Shown one piece after another: positions 10,982 through 22,850 of a stretch of DNA of 64,000 nucleotides; position 1 is the stretch's first letter; each line of letters opens with the position of its first letter. The notes below the pieces were generated by a model. The model worked only from the letters and a program-made list of their open reading frames with translations, was not told the DNA's origin and searched no databases. The DNA comes from Euryodendron excelsum (taxonomy: Eukaryota > Streptophyta > Magnoliopsida > Ericales > Pentaphylacaceae), in assembly GCA_033060915.1 (NCBI GenBank), contig CM065383.1:9516001-9580000 (forward strand). Reading direction: 5' to 3'. Both the position numbers and the translations under genes were made by a program.

Positions 10982-13381
10982 ATGTACTGGTTGGTAGTGC
11001 GTTGCGTTTGGATATTCGAAAGAAGGGGTCAAATTCCTAACCTCTCATGGTTTGTTGATAGGCTTAAGTTCTTAGAGTCCACTCTTAAGGGCGTGTGTGC
11101 GTTATTCAAACCGGTGTTTGATAGGATTAGGGACGACAGACCTTTGGGTACAATGGCAAACCCAAAGCATGTTAGTTTGGACTTTAAGGAGACCGATTCG
11201 AACGAGTTTAAGGTTGTGAGGTGTGAGACCCAGGAGGAAGCATTCGTTAGGAACTCTGGGGCATCTCTAGAGGTCCTGGAGTCGGAAGAGGTAGGGGCTG
11301 CTCACTCTGGTGTCAGAGGAGAAAGGGACCAGCCCGCTGAGGCAGTTGCTCGACCTGAGGAGGCTGAGCAGGAAAAGGGAAAGGAGGAGGGTCCCGAGTA
11401 CAAGGCTGTGGGGATCGCCTCCGTTCTAGATAGGGAGAAAATCATTGCCCTATAGAGGGCATACCAGATCCCAAGAGGGGTGAAGTGCAGGGTCCCCAAC
11501 CCTAGGAATTGGGCGTGCTCAACTAGGGAGGACGAGATCATTGTGTTCGAGGGCGCACTAGCTGGCGGTCTTCGCTTGCCATTTCTTCAGCCCGTCAGGG
11601 AGATTTTGCAGAAGTTATGCCTTTCTCCTGGGCAGATTCAGCCGAATGCGTGGAGGATCATGGTGGGTTGCATGATTATCTGGCAGATCATCCACGGAAG
11701 GGACGTTACGCTTAAGGAGTTTCTGTATTGCTATAGGCCAACTGAGAGGGGAAAGGGCTATTGGTACTTTTTAGGCAAGTTGCGAGGGTTTGATCTGGTA
11801 GGCGATCTTCCGTCATCGCATAAGAACTAGAAAGATCAGTTCTTCTTCGTTAGCGAAGAAGGCTGGGAGTTCTGCCCCTAGGAGACTAACTTCTCTACTT
11901 AGGTCCCAAGGCAATGGGGCTATCCGAGTAAGAAAGGTACGCTCTCTTTATCGAAATTTCCTTTTCCTACTTATTTTCGAAGTGTCGACTGTTCTGACTT
12001 AGGTGTTTTGGGGGTGTCAGGTAGACTTAAGCCCCTTCTGTCCGACGAGCAGAGGAGGGATATAAAGAAGGTCCAGGAGTACGAGTTTTGTAATGCCAAG
12101 GACCTAGTGACAGTCGAGGCGCTCGCCCAATACCTTCTTGGGCTAGAGCCGACCAGGGAGGTGTTGGTGACTAAACGTGAGAGGAGTTAGTAGATTTGTT
12201 CTTTTCATAGCCCGATCCTTGTCTGACTCTTAATCTTTCTTGTAGATCGTCCATCCCTTATGACCACTCAGCCACCTTCTGAGTTTGACCTAATGAGTTT
12301 CGACGTCAGTTTCTTGGCGAAGAAGAAGGTAGCCGGGTCGGCTACCCTAGGGGCGAAACGCCAAAAAATGGCCGAAGCAGCTAACTTGGAGAAGGAAGCC
12401 GCCCTTCCCCCCCAAAAAGGCATCCCCACCGAAGGGGAAGGTCACGACCCTGGCTGCTATTGTAAAGCCTCCTCCACCGGCCTAGCCAAAGCGTCGTTCC
12501 AATCCCACTGCCTCTGCTCCGAGTAATATGGTCGACAACGCGGAGATAGCCTGGGAGAGATTTGGGGATGCGATAAAGCCCATGGATATACAGAGGCTGA
12601 ACAAGCATCTGAACTCCCATTTGGTCAAGGACGCGAATTATGATCTTTTCAATGTGAGTCTTTTATAGTTACCTTACTCTGTTCAGCTTCCGTTTGTGTC
12701 TGTTCTGCCTTCTTTTTTTTTATTTTGTTCTACTTCAGTCTCTGACTAGGATCATGGCCTTACGCTATCGTCTAGGCAATTCAGAGAAGGCCCTGTATGA
12801 GGAGAAGCAAACCAGTAGTGCCCTCGCTAATGAAGTCTGTTCCTTTAGAAGACACTGTGACTGCTTGGGCCGAACAGGATACAGCAATCGTTGAGCTCAA
12901 GTCCCCATATGAGGAGGGCGAGAGGCTAAGCGCCCAAGTTAACAAGCTCTTACTGGACTTCACTGCTGAGCAGACCCAAAGGCAAGAGCTGGAGAGGAAG
13001 TTTGCTACCTTTCCAGAGAAGCTACTTAGGGCTCGAGCTGAGACAGTGCAAGAGTTCTAGGATGGGGATGACTTCCAGGCCTTGCTGGAGCCCACATTCA
13101 CTCAAGGCTTCGAGCTCACTAGGAAGAGGGTGTCTAAGACCTACCCAGAGCCAGACGTCAATCCTCTGGAAAAAGGAATTCCCTAGAGCTTGGAGGAAGT
13201 GCTTAAGAAGGCATCGGGACAAGCTATCGAGAAGGCTGCCGAAACTGAGGGGACCGCTAGGGCTGAGAAGTCTGTCCAAGAAGTTTTTGAGGCTGGGGGT
13301 CCCACCCAAGAAGCTGCTGAGGCTAGGAAAGCTGCTGGGGGAGCTGGAGAGAAGGCAGTCGAGGCAGAACCCAAGGCTTGA
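10982..13381 (+). pseudogene. Antisense extra gene of Tat element 1 (gypsy-type transposon ORF)
   Basis: A multi-exon gene on the strand opposite gag-pol, between integrase and the 3' LTR, where Grande- and RIRE2-like Tat elements carry an extra ORF of unknown role. The start MYWLVVRCVW at 10982 aligns with MFWLLQKAVW at 61019 in the second element, which decides the start. The conserved domain (11463-11934) contains AGGLRLPFLQPVREIL and PNAWRIMVGC, close to the putative gypsy-type transposon family (Pfam Transposase_28-like). Inferred introns begin near 11938 (GTACGC) and after about 12189, with a further one before 12740. The tail is an E/K/A-rich, coiled-coil-like region ending at 13381. 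Stops at 11453 and 11828 and a shift near 12840 break it. Function unknown. Confidence 0.75.
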
Positions 13382-13599
13382 GGCACTTAGTGTATACTGT
13401 TTGTGTTTTTTTTTGCCTTTTGTTTTTTGAAAAGGAGCCTTCCATCTTGTACTCCCTTTCTCATTAATAGAAATTTCCTTTTCAACTCAGTTCTGTTGAA
13501 TGCTTTAGATAATTTATAGAATGACTGTAGAATAATTGGAATCTATGCAATTATTTCCTATCGTTTCTGTATGGTTAAATGCCCAAGTAGAATGCTCAT

Positions 13600-14165
13600 G
13601 TTGATTACGTCTGGCTCTGTTAGGTCACGTGAACCAAGCAGACTTTTATGCCATTGCCATAAAGGCCATCTGGCTCTGCTCGGTCACATGAATTGAGTGG
13701 ATTTTCTTTCTATGCTATTGCCATTAAAGCCGTCTGACTCTGCTCGGTCACGTGAACTGAGTAGATTTCTTCCTATGCCATTGCCATTAAGGTTGTCTGG
13801 CTCTGCTCGGTCGCGTGAACCTAGCAGATTTTCTTTCTATGCCATTGCCATTAAGGCTGTCTCGCTTTGCTCGGTCACATGAACCGAGCAGATTTTCTTT
13901 CTATGTCATTGCCATTAATGTTGTTTGGCTCTGCTTGGTCATGTGAACCGAGCAGATTCACGTGCAAATTTTCTTTCTATGCCATTGCCATTAAGGCCGT
14001 TTGGCTCTGCTCGATCACGTGAACCGAGTAAATTTTCTTTCTATACAATTGCCATTAAGGCTGTCTGGCTCTACTCAATCACGTGAATCAAGCAGATTTT
14101 CTTTCTATGCCATTGCCATTAAGGTCGTCTAGATCTGCTCGGTCACGTGAACCGAGTAGACTTGG
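13600..14165. repeat. Tandem repeat, 63-64 bp period, about nine copies
   Basis: Units contain CTCTGCTCGGTCACGTGAACC...GATTTTCTTTCTATGCCATTGCCATTAAGG and begin near 13674, 13738, 13801 and 13865. The array lies just past the end of the antisense gene and before the end of pol. The second Tat element has an unrelated tandem repeat in the same place (63600-64000). Confidence 0.9.
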
Positions 14166-14244
14166 ATTTGTCAATTTACTGGGATAGACAATTGTTGAAC
14201 AATCGCTTTTATTGATAATCCGTCGAGTTATAATTAGGAGCCTA

Positions 14245-15340
14245 TCACAAGTAGTACTTCCTCAAGTGCTCTGCGTGCCACGAGTGTGGTAGCTCCTTAT
14301 GCCCTAGGTTCTTCAATATGTAGGTCCCTTTCCTGGTGTTGCCTATCACCCCGTAGGGGCCTTCCCAATTAGGTCCAAGCTTGCCATCCCTTGGATATTT
14401 TGTAGACTAGTTGACCCTTTTTAAAACCAGATCCCCCGCCGAGAAGTCCTTCGGTCGAACTCTAGAGTTGTGGTACTAGCGCATCCTTTGTTTGTAGGAC
14501 GTTACCGTCATAGCTTCCTATAGCCTCCATTCTTCCAACAGATCTAGTTCCATATTCAGTGCCTCGTTGTTGGTCTCGTTGTCGTACTACATCGTCCTTG
14601 GGTTGGGGAGGCCGATCTCTACTGGGATGACCTCTTCAGTGCAGAAGGTGAGGGAGAACAACGTCTACCTGTATATACCCTCTTTATTGTTCTGTAGGCC
14701 CATAGGATGTTAGGGAGTTCGTCCACCCACAAGCCCTTTACTTTCTCTAACTTGATCTTAATGATCTTCAGGAGAGATCTGTTCGTGATGACTGATCCCT
14801 AGGTCGCTGCATAATTGGCTTAATTGCCTTCCTTCAAACTATTTTTCATTGTCCATGATGATGATCCTGGGAATCCCAAACCTGTAAACAATATTCTGCC
14901 ACAAGAATTTCTTCATTTTCTCTTCGATGATCGTCGGTTGTGCCTCTGCCTCTGCCTTCGCCCACTTGGTGAAATAATCGATGGCCACCATTGCGAACTC
15001 CCTCTATCCCTTGCCTAGCGGCAACAGTCCCACAATGTCAATTCCTCATTGGGAGAAGGGCCACAAGGTCTGGAGCGGGGTCAACTCCAGAGAGGGCACC
15101 CTCGGAATGTTGGCAAACCGTTGACACTTGTCGTATTTCTTGAAAAATTCTTGGCATCTTTTTCTATGGTAGGCTAGTAATAGGATGTTCGCAGGATCTT
15201 CTTGGCGATGGATCGACCACCCAAGTGGTTCCCACAAACCCCTTTATGAACTTCTCTCATCACATACTCTCCCTCTTCCTCTGTGGCACAGCGAAGCAAC
15301 GGCAGGGTGTGCCCCCTCTCGTAGAGAACCTCGTTCTGTT
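14245..15340 (-). pseudogene. Integrase of Tat element 1 (pol C-terminus)
   Basis: Integrase inserts the cDNA copy into host DNA. Minus-strand fragments include KYDKCQRFANIPRVPSLEL (about 15160-15100, end of the zinc-binding domain), VAIDYFTKWAKAEAEA (about 14990-14945, core with its first Asp) and FGIPRIIIMDNE (about 14880-14850, second Asp). The C-terminal part reads KLGPNWEGPYGVIGNTRKGTY near 14380-14320 and ends WHAEHLRKYYL with a stop at 14245-14247. Several stops and shifts interrupt it, and the region between 14800 and 14450 is hard to read in one frame. The ending is typical of Tat pol. Confidence 0.8.
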
Positions 15341-15599
15341 TGAGGTACCTACTCGAACGGTACTATATCCGCCTTGCTTCGTTCTTATTCTCTGATAGGG
15401 CTTTGCTTTGTAAAAAATTCCTGATCAGGCTCATCCATGACGTATCAGGTTTGGTCTGGTTGATCTCTAGACTTTAGATGCTCGGCGAATTAAAGACCTC
15501 CATTGGGACGTTCGAGTCTGGCTCATTGGACGAGGCGATCCTAGCCAGCCGGTCTGCCTCTTCGTTTTGGAGCTTCAGGACATATTATAGCAAAATTTT

Positions 15600-16360
15600 T
15601 GCAAACCTCCTGGCTAAACTCTTAGCCATTTGGCAGTATTGCTTTATGTTATCCTCTCATGCTCTCTAGCTTCATACTTTCCCTAGACTTGCTCCACCAC
15701 CAATTGAGAGTTGCTCCTCATAACTATTTGCTCAGCCCATATTCATCGAGCCATTCTGAGTCCAGCCATGAGAGCTTCGTATTCGGCAAATTTGTTAGTG
15801 GCGGGGAACATGAAACGGAGAGCATATTCAATCTTGTGATCATTAGGAATGATAAGGACCACGCCAGCACCACTTGAATCGTCAATGGAGGAGCCATCAA
15901 CGTTTAAGACCCAATGGCTATCGATGAGGTCGTCATCGGGGGTGACAATGGGTGGGTTAATAAATTCTGTGATCGGGGATCGTTGTCGGGGTTGCCCTTT
16001 GATCGCCAGTCGGGGTTGGTAGTAGATGTCGAACTGCTTGAGTTCGACTGACCACTTTACCAAGCATCCCAACATCTTCAGCTTATGTATAATGCTCTTT
16101 AAAGGTTGGTCTGTGAGAATCACTATTGTGTGGGCTTGGAAGTAAGGTCTTAGGCGTCAAGCCGCTATCACCAGTGCTAGGGCCATGAGCTCTATTCTCG
16201 GATATCTTTCCTCTACCCCACATAGTGCTGGACTCGTATAGTGCACTGGCTTCTAGATTCCTCCTTCTTCTCTGACCAAAGCCGAGCTCACTGTTGTCCC
16301 TGAAACTGCCAGATACAAATAGAGTTCCTCCCCTGAAATAGTTCGATTGAGTAGCGGGAC
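15600..16360 (-). pseudogene. Dual RNase H region of Tat element 1
   Basis: Two RNase H-like stretches follow the reverse transcriptase. The first (about 16345-16085) contains YLYLAVSGTTVSSALV and ILTDQPLKSII, the usual domain fused to gypsy RT. The second (about 15930-15740) contains WVLNVDGSSIDDSSGAGVVL and FAEYEALMAGL, with the DG and E of an archaeal/plant-type RNase H. A second RNase H domain is a known mark of the Tat lineage. In-frame stops near 16252 and 16126 show decay. Confidence 0.82.
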
Positions 16361-16912
16361 CAAGCTCAAGTATTGCTTAAGTTGGTTAAAAGCCGCTGTA
16401 CATACTTCGGTCCACTCAAATGCCTTGTGTAGGATCTTGAAGAAAGGCAAGCACTTTTCAGTGGATCTGGGGATAAACCTGTTCAAAGTCGCCACATACC
16501 CTGCTAGCCTCTGAACATCCTTTATTGTCTGGAGCGCTTGCATATCAATGAACATCCCAAGGCCACGCCGAAGGCATACTTAGCTGAATTAAGCTTCATC
16601 TGGTACTTGCGCAATGTTTGGAATGTCTCCTCGAGGTCTTACAGGTGGTTGGTGGCCTTTTTTCTTTTTACTAACATGTCATCCACGCACACTTCCACAT
16701 TGCGCCTAATCTATGATTTAAACATAAGGTTGACCAGCCGTTGATATGTTGCCCCCACATTCTTTAGTTCAAACGACATTACGTTGTAACAATAAACCCC
16801 TCGGTCTGTGATGAAGGCCGTATGCTCCTGGTCACGCTCGGCCATCCGGATCTGGTTGTATCCGAAAAAAGCATCCATGAAGGTTAGCATTTCATACCCA
16901 GCCATAGAGTCG
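16252..16912 (-). pseudogene. Reverse transcriptase, C-terminal part (Tat element 1)
   Basis: This is the palm and thumb part of the gypsy reverse transcriptase. Reading leftwards, it has MLTFMDAFFGYNQIRM (about 16895-16850), AFITDRGVYCYNVMSFELKN (about 16815-16755) and the catalytic box as CVDD (16675-16689; YVDD is usual). Connection-domain text with LAGYVATLNRFIPRS follows (about 16510-16460). The N-terminal half lies at 22109-22640, beyond the LTR inserted at 16918-22103, and the reading frame on the two sides is continuous across the target duplication. Stops near 16710 and 16640 indicate that it is dead. Confidence 0.88.
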
Positions 16913-19900
16913 ATAAGTGTCGCGCCCAGATTTTTCGCACTCGAGGAATATTCACCCAAGCGGGAAAAATGCTGTACTCTCTCGTTAGAACTCACCCTCC
17001 TAGAAGAATGAGTGCGACTAGGTTTGAATTAAAAATGGATTTAAATAAAGGGCTTTTGAAAAAGATTCGGAGTTGCCACCTAACTTGATTAAGGTGAGTT
17101 AGGTCACCTAAAAACTAAGAATAATCCGAAGACTACACTTAGGGTTTTTGAAAAACGATTTTGGAAAACTTCCTCAAGAGAGGGTTTTTTAGGAAAACGG
17201 GTTTTTTGGCAACTTTTGGAAAACATTTAGCCCTTTTTAGAAAAAAATAACTCCTTTTGGTCTTTGAAATCAGTGATCTAGGTTCGGAGGTTGGTTACGT
17301 GTAGGGAAGATGCACTAAGCTATCACCCTACCCCGCCCTTTTTGTACCTACATGTCAATCTACCCTAGATTCACTTATGAGAGTCTTCAATTAACTATAG
17401 TTCAATCCTATCCATTTTGAAAACAATGTTTAGAAAAACATGATGCATGATATGCAAGTGCAATAGAAGAGAGTTGATTTAGAAAATAGATTTGAAAAGA
17501 GATTGATTTGAAATTAATTTGATTTGAAAATAGATTTGAAGAGATGGAATTGAAATTGGAAAATTTAAAAATTTGAAAATAGAAATTTGAAATTGGAAGT
17601 TTGAAAGTAGATTGGAATTTGAGATTTGAAAAGATTTTGGAAACCGCACCCATGAGGGTGGAATTGAAAGTTTGAAAAGTATTATGACCGCACCTATGAA
17701 GGTTGCCTACGTATCCTTTTGAGAGAATCAGGTCAGTCGGAGTTCGGACCGGAGTCCGATTGAAAAGAGATTGATTTGAAGAAAGAGATTGGATTGGAAG
17801 AAAGAGATTGAATTGAAAATTGGATTCGATTTGAGATTAGAAGAGGAGATTGGAAATTGAAATTGAGAAGATTGGACTTTGATTTGAAGAGATAGATTTG
17901 GACTTGTTTTGAAAAATGAAGGTTTAAGAAACCTAGACTTAAGAAAGATGAGACTTAGGAAAGACTCAAGAGTTTAAGAAAGATTGGATTTAGGAAAGGT
18001 TCGAATTAGGAAATGTCCGATTTAGGAAAGTTTCGAATTAGAAAAGTTTCATTTTTGGAAAGTTTTGAAATTAGGAAAGTTTGGAATTTAAGAAAGTTTC
18101 AACTTAGGAACATTTTGAAATAGGAAAGTTTTGAAAATTGGAAAGTTTCATTTTAAGAAAGGTTTTGAAATAGGAAAGTTTTGAAAGTTGGAAATGTTTT
18201 GAATTAGGAAAGTTTAGTTTAAGAAAGGTTTAGAATTTGGAAAGTTTTAAGTTAAGAAAGTTTTGAATTAAGAAAGTTTTGAGTTTAGAAAGCTTTGGAT
18301 TTAGAAAGATTTGAAATTTAGAAAGTTTAGGATTTAGAAAGTTCTAGAGTTTGAGTTTTAGAAAATCTTGAAATTAGGAAAGGTTTGAGTTTAGGAAAAG
18401 GTTTGAAAACTTAGATTTGAAAAGTTAAGATTTGAAAAAAGGGTAGAATTAGGAAAGGGTTAAATTAGGAAAGATTTGAAAGTTGAGTTTTAAAACTTAG
18501 GAAAGATTTTTATGTTCAAGTTTTGGAAACTTAAGGTTTAGGAAAGTGGAAGTTTAGGAAGGAGTTGAGTTAAGAAAAAGTTGGATTAGGAAAGGATTGT
18601 ATTTGGTTTCTAAAAGCAAAGGTTTGATTTTGTTTCCAAAAACGGAGGACGGGATCTAGTTTCCTAAACGGGAAGATTGGATTTGGTTTCTTAAAGGGAA
18701 TATTTGATTTGACAAAGATTTGGAAAGTGATGTTTCTAGAAACCCTAGATTCGAAAAATTATAGTTTCGACGTAAAAAATAGGTTTTGGAAACATGCATA
18801 GTTTGGGTGTAAAAAAATAAGAGGTTTTGGAAACCTAGGTTTGGGGCAAAGTTTGAAAATCATGTTTTTGGAAAGAAAATTAGGGTTTCCTAATTCTAAG
18901 TTCTAGGGCTTGACTTGGGCTCTAAGGAAAGAGTTTTTGAAAAGTGCGTTTTTGAAAACGAAGGTTTTCTAGAAGGGAATCCTAGGAAGGAGTTTTTGAA
19001 AAGTGTGTTTTTAGAAACGAAGGTTTTCTAGAAGAGAATCCTAGGGAGGAGTTTCTAGAGGGAAGAGTTTTTGGAAATGATAGTTTTTAGAAAAAGATTT
19101 TTAAAGAAAAGGAGTTTTTGGAAAGCGTGTTTTTGGAAACAAGTTTTTTTGGAAGGAAAACCTAGAGGGAAGTTTCTAGAGGGAAGATTTTGGAACGAGA
19201 GTTTTTAGAAAGATTTTTAGGGAGCGTTTTTAGAAAGTGAATTTTTAGGAAAGGGAGTTTTTGGAAAGGAGTTGAAAAAGGAAGCTTTGAAAAATAGATT
19301 TTGGAGGGAGTTTTTGAAAACAACTTTAGAGAGGAGAGTTTTAGGAGAGTATGTTGAAAAAAGAAATTTTTAGGAAGGGATTTTGAAAAGAAAGTTTTTA
19401 GAAGGTGTAAAAACATCTCACTTTCCTAAAGCAATTCTAACCATAACAGGGCTAGAACCACTTTAGGAAAGCGGTTTTGAAAACAACAAGATTTGAAAAT
19501 ATGGACCGTATCGGTTACTTTAAATGTAACACTTTCCTAAAACAAATCTAGCCATGGAAAGGCTAGCATCACCCTAGGATTGTGATTTTGAAAATAAGTT
19601 TTGAGAAAAAGATTTTGATACAATTTTGAAAACGAGTTTGAAAACGATTTTGAAGATAACTTTGAAAACAGTTTTTGGAAGATGCAAGATCATGATATGC
19701 ACAATACAATTTTGGGGTCGTGAACATATAAGGCTAAGGCTTCACCACATAATCAAGGGGGCCGGACCCACATAGTCTCTGGTTAGACTGGAAGAAAGCC
19801 CCTGACACGGTGACTCTCCAATAGCCCAATCCTACACATGGACCGGGAATCCTCTTGTTTCAAGCATGCAAAGAAAGGGGGGGAAAGAGATGGGGGATTA

Positions 19901-20298
19901 AAATAGAGAAAACCCAAGTGGGTTAGGAGAGAGAAGAGAGAGGGGGGAAGTGCGAAAATTTAAATGGAGAACCTACCTTGTATCTTGTTTATTTTGCGCG
20001 CCGTACTGTCTTCGGTCTTCGGTCTTCAGTCTTTGTCTTGATCTTCACCTTCAGTCTTCAAGAGTTGTCTTCAAGCCTTGGATTGCAGCTCTTCAAGTCT
20101 TCAAAGGATGGTTAAAGGCCAGTGTATGAGTGTATGGGGGTGTGTATGAGTGTATAGGAGGCTAGGGTTTGTGTAAGGTGGCTAGGGTTTGGAAAACCTA
20201 AGGAGGCTAGGGTTTAGGAGGTGCTCGAGCTCTGTATATCAAATTATATAATTTTTAGGTTGAATTTGGGAATCATTTTCAAGCTGGAAAAGGCTCTG

Positions 20299-20307
20299 TA
20301 TTTATAG
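20299..20307 (+). promoter_or_regulatory. TATA-like element in the long LTR
   Basis: TATTTATAG followed by AGGGAGGAATACA lies 3.4 kb into the LTR, after the purine-rich region. It is a candidate U3/R promoter. Two further CTATAAAAAG sites (about 20912 and 21079) lie inside the tandem repeats downstream. No transcription start can be proved. Confidence 0.4.
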
Positions 20308-20559
20308 AGGGAGGAATACACTGGCGCCTGTTGCAGTGGCGCCAAGCCAAAATTCCTTCTGGCGCCACTAGGAGTGGCGCCAGGCCAAATATTGGCTTGA
20401 CGCCACTACTAGTGGTGCCAGCCAATTAGGAAACTATTAAGGTCGGCAAGCAACGTATCTTTGACTAGATTTGGGCGCCTGTACTAGTGATTACCATGCA
20501 ACTTTTAGCCTGGTTTCACTAGGAGTGACTCCGGAAAGTCTGGGAATGATTTGAAGGAA

Positions 20560-21200
20560 CCGGGAATGACTCGGAAGGTCGGAAAGGAGCAGGAACACTT
20601 AAAATAGTGTCCTGGAGACATTTGACTTGAGAAGTGAGGATAAGATGTGTCAGAAAGGTTGACCGGGCCTTTAGGGGCAAAACAGTCAATCGGACCGGGA
20701 AACTGCTGGGACAGACTCGGATTGTCCCGGAAGAATACTTGGGATCTAGAAACATTATTCAGAATGTTCCCAGAGGTTTCCAGTTTGATTCCCAGAGCCG
20801 GTGTGGTTGGAAAAGGAAACCGGCCCACCAAGGGCAAAACGGTCATTTTGTACCGGGTTTGCCAGAACTGACTCGGAATGACCCGGAAAGGTAAAGGAAG
20901 GTTGAGAACACTATAAAAAGTAGTCTCAGAAGGTTACCAGTTTGATACCTAGAGCCGGTGTGGTCGGAAAAGGAAACCGGCCCACCAGGGGCAAAATGGT
21001 CATTTCACACCGGGTTGGCCGGAACTGACTTGGAAAGATCCGGAAAGATTCGGAAAGATAAAGGAAGGTTGAGAATACTATAAAAAGTAGTCTCAGGAGG
21101 TTACCGGTTTGATACCCAGAGCCGGTGTGGTTCCCGGGGCATTCGGATGCCTAGGGGCAAAATGGTCATCTTGACCGAAAAGTCTCGGAAAAGGTCCAAA
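20560..21200. repeat. Repeats of about 157-167 bp within the long LTR
   Basis: Copies share AGAGCCGGTGTGG (at 20794, 20951 and 21118), GGCAAAACGGTCATTT, CTGACTCGGAA and CACTATAAAAAGTAGTCTC. Spacing is 157 then 167 bp. Each later unit carries a CTATAAAAAG motif, so the array multiplies a TATA-like site. ORFs on both strands here are by-products of the repeat. Confidence 0.8.
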
Positions 21201-21390
21201 GGGCAGTTTGGTCATTTTTCACCAAAGTGGGTTAACAGACACTGGTGTTGACCTGGGTTTTGAGTGTTTCCGCCACTCTAACGGCGGTCGTCGTGACACA
21301 GGGGTTTGTTGGCAATTCCCTATATCGACCTATTTGTGAGTATTTCTATTACTCTAACGGTTTTGTGAGTAGTTTCGCTACTCGGACCGT

Positions 21391-21950
21391 CTCGAGGAAT
21401 AAACTGTCTCGAGAGAGGGATTGGAAAGGGGTCTTACCGTCTCCGAAGAGACGTGCCTGAATTGGAACTGTCTCGAGGAATAAACTGTCTCGAGAGAGGG
21501 ATTGAAAAGGGGACTTATCGTCTCTGAAGAGACGTGCCTGAATTGGAACCGTCTCGAGGAGTAAACTGTCTCGAGAGAGGGATTGGAAAGGGGTCTTACT
21601 GTCTCCGAAGAGACGTGCTTGAATTAGAACCGTCTCGAGGAATAAACTGTCTCGAGAGAGGGATTGGAAAGGGGTCTTACCGTCTTCGAGGAGACGCGCC
21701 TGGATTGGAACCGTCTCGAGGAATAAACTATCTCGAGAGAGGGATTGGAAAGGGGACTTATCGTCTCCAAGGAGACGTGCCTGGATTGAAACCGTCTCGA
21801 GGAATAAACTGTCTCGAGAGTGGGATTAGAAAGGGGTCTTACTGTCTCCGAAGAGACGTGCCTGAATTGGAATCGTCTCGAGGAATAAATTGTCTCAAGA
21901 GAGGGATTGGAAAGGAAAGGACAATGCCCCTAAGGGCATTTTGGTCATTT
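21391..21950. repeat. Tandem repeat, exact 81-bp period, seven copies
   Basis: CTCGAGG of successive units falls at 21391, 21472, 21553, 21634, 21715, 21796 and 21877, exactly 81 bp apart. Each unit holds GTCTCGAGGAATAAACTGTCTCGAGAGAGGGATTGG with two CTCGAG palindromes. Because 81 is a multiple of three, an open frame of 27-residue repeats runs through 21534-21992. I read it as an artefact of the period. Confidence 0.9.
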
Positions 21951-22108
21951 TGCCTCTATTTGGGCCTGATAGGCCCGCGAAGCGATGGATAGACGAGATT
22001 TGGACCTAGAGAATTGGTTTCGATAGGAATATGCCCACAATGACTTGAAAACAAGTCTGGACGGAGTGTAGACTGCCGAGCGGTCAAAAATAGGGTGCTT
22101 ACAACAAG

Positions 22109-22850
22109 GAGGTCAATTTTCGGCAGAGGGAAACTGTCATTCGGGCATGCTTTGCACAGTTCGGTGAAGTTAACACACATCCTCCACTTTCCTTTAGACT
22201 TCTTCACCATGATGACATTGGAGAGCCAAGTGGGGTATTGCACTTCCCTAATGAACTTCACTTGAACCAGATTCTCGGCTTCTTCAGCCACTGCATCGTT
22301 TTGTTTAGGCGTGAAGTTTCTTTACTTCTGTTTGACCGGCCTAGCCTCGGGATCGATGTTCAAGTAGTGAGCTGCTACTCTTGTATTAAGACCGGGCATA
22401 TCCTCATGAGACTAAGCAAACATGTCAGTATTTTTGTTAAAGAATCGCTGTAACTCCTCCTTAAGCTCCATAAGTGCTGCAACCCCGATCTTTACTGTTA
22501 TGTTCTGCCTTTGTGTCCCGACAGGAACGTCTTCAAGCTTCTCTGCCGGCTTGCCTCTTTTGACTTCCTTTTCGTCCTTTGGCTGAAGCTCTTCGATGAC
22601 CAAGATTTCTTTACTGGCCTCCCCTTTCAAGGAAGCCATGTAGCTTTCCTGGGTCTCTTTCTAGTCACCCATTGCGCACCCGACCCCATTCTTAGTCGGG
22701 AACTTAATCCTGAGGTGGTAGGTGGACATGACGGCTTTAAACTTGTTCAGTGCCATTCGTCCAATAATGGCGATGTAGGCCGACGGACAATCTACCACCA
22801 AGAAATGGATCATCTTCATTACCCGATATGGTTCCTCCCCTAGGGTCACC
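22109..22850 (-). pseudogene. Reverse transcriptase N-terminal part and linker (Tat element 1)
   Basis: The fingers region of RT reads VQVKFIREVQYPTWLSNVIM and KGKWRMCVNFTELCKACPND (about 22270-22140), followed by PLPKIDLL up to the insertion point at 22109. Upstream linker text (MALNKFKAVMSTYHLRIKFP, about 22760-22700) is the usual region between protease and RT in Tat pol. Stops near 22664, 22412 and 22330 break the frame. The rest of RT is at 16252-16912. Confidence 0.85.

Larger units (their letters stand above)
16918..22103 (+). mobile_element. Stand-alone 5.2 kb LTR inserted in Tat RT gene
   Basis: 5186 bp, TGTCGCGCCC at the start and GGGTGCTTACA at the end, flanked by ATAAG (16913-16917) and ACAAG (22104-22108), a 5-bp duplication with one change. 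It holds no credible gene: a GAGTTGCCACCTAA head, 2.3 kb of purine-rich DNA, a TATA-like TATTTATAG (20299-20307), then two tandem-repeat arrays. Long gene-free LTRs of this style occur in Tat/Ogre-type gypsy elements. The simplest reading is a solo LTR left by recombination between two LTRs. Orientation is inferred from the TATA-like site. A related copy occupies 1-2145. Confidence 0.85.

Noticed and set aside
15478..15877. Plus-strand ORFs over the integrase and RNase H region
   Set aside because: They lie antisense to recognisable pol coding.
21534..21992. 152-codon plus-strand ORF with 27-residue repeats
   Set aside because: Produced by the exact 81-bp repeat inside an LTR; no start context or homology.
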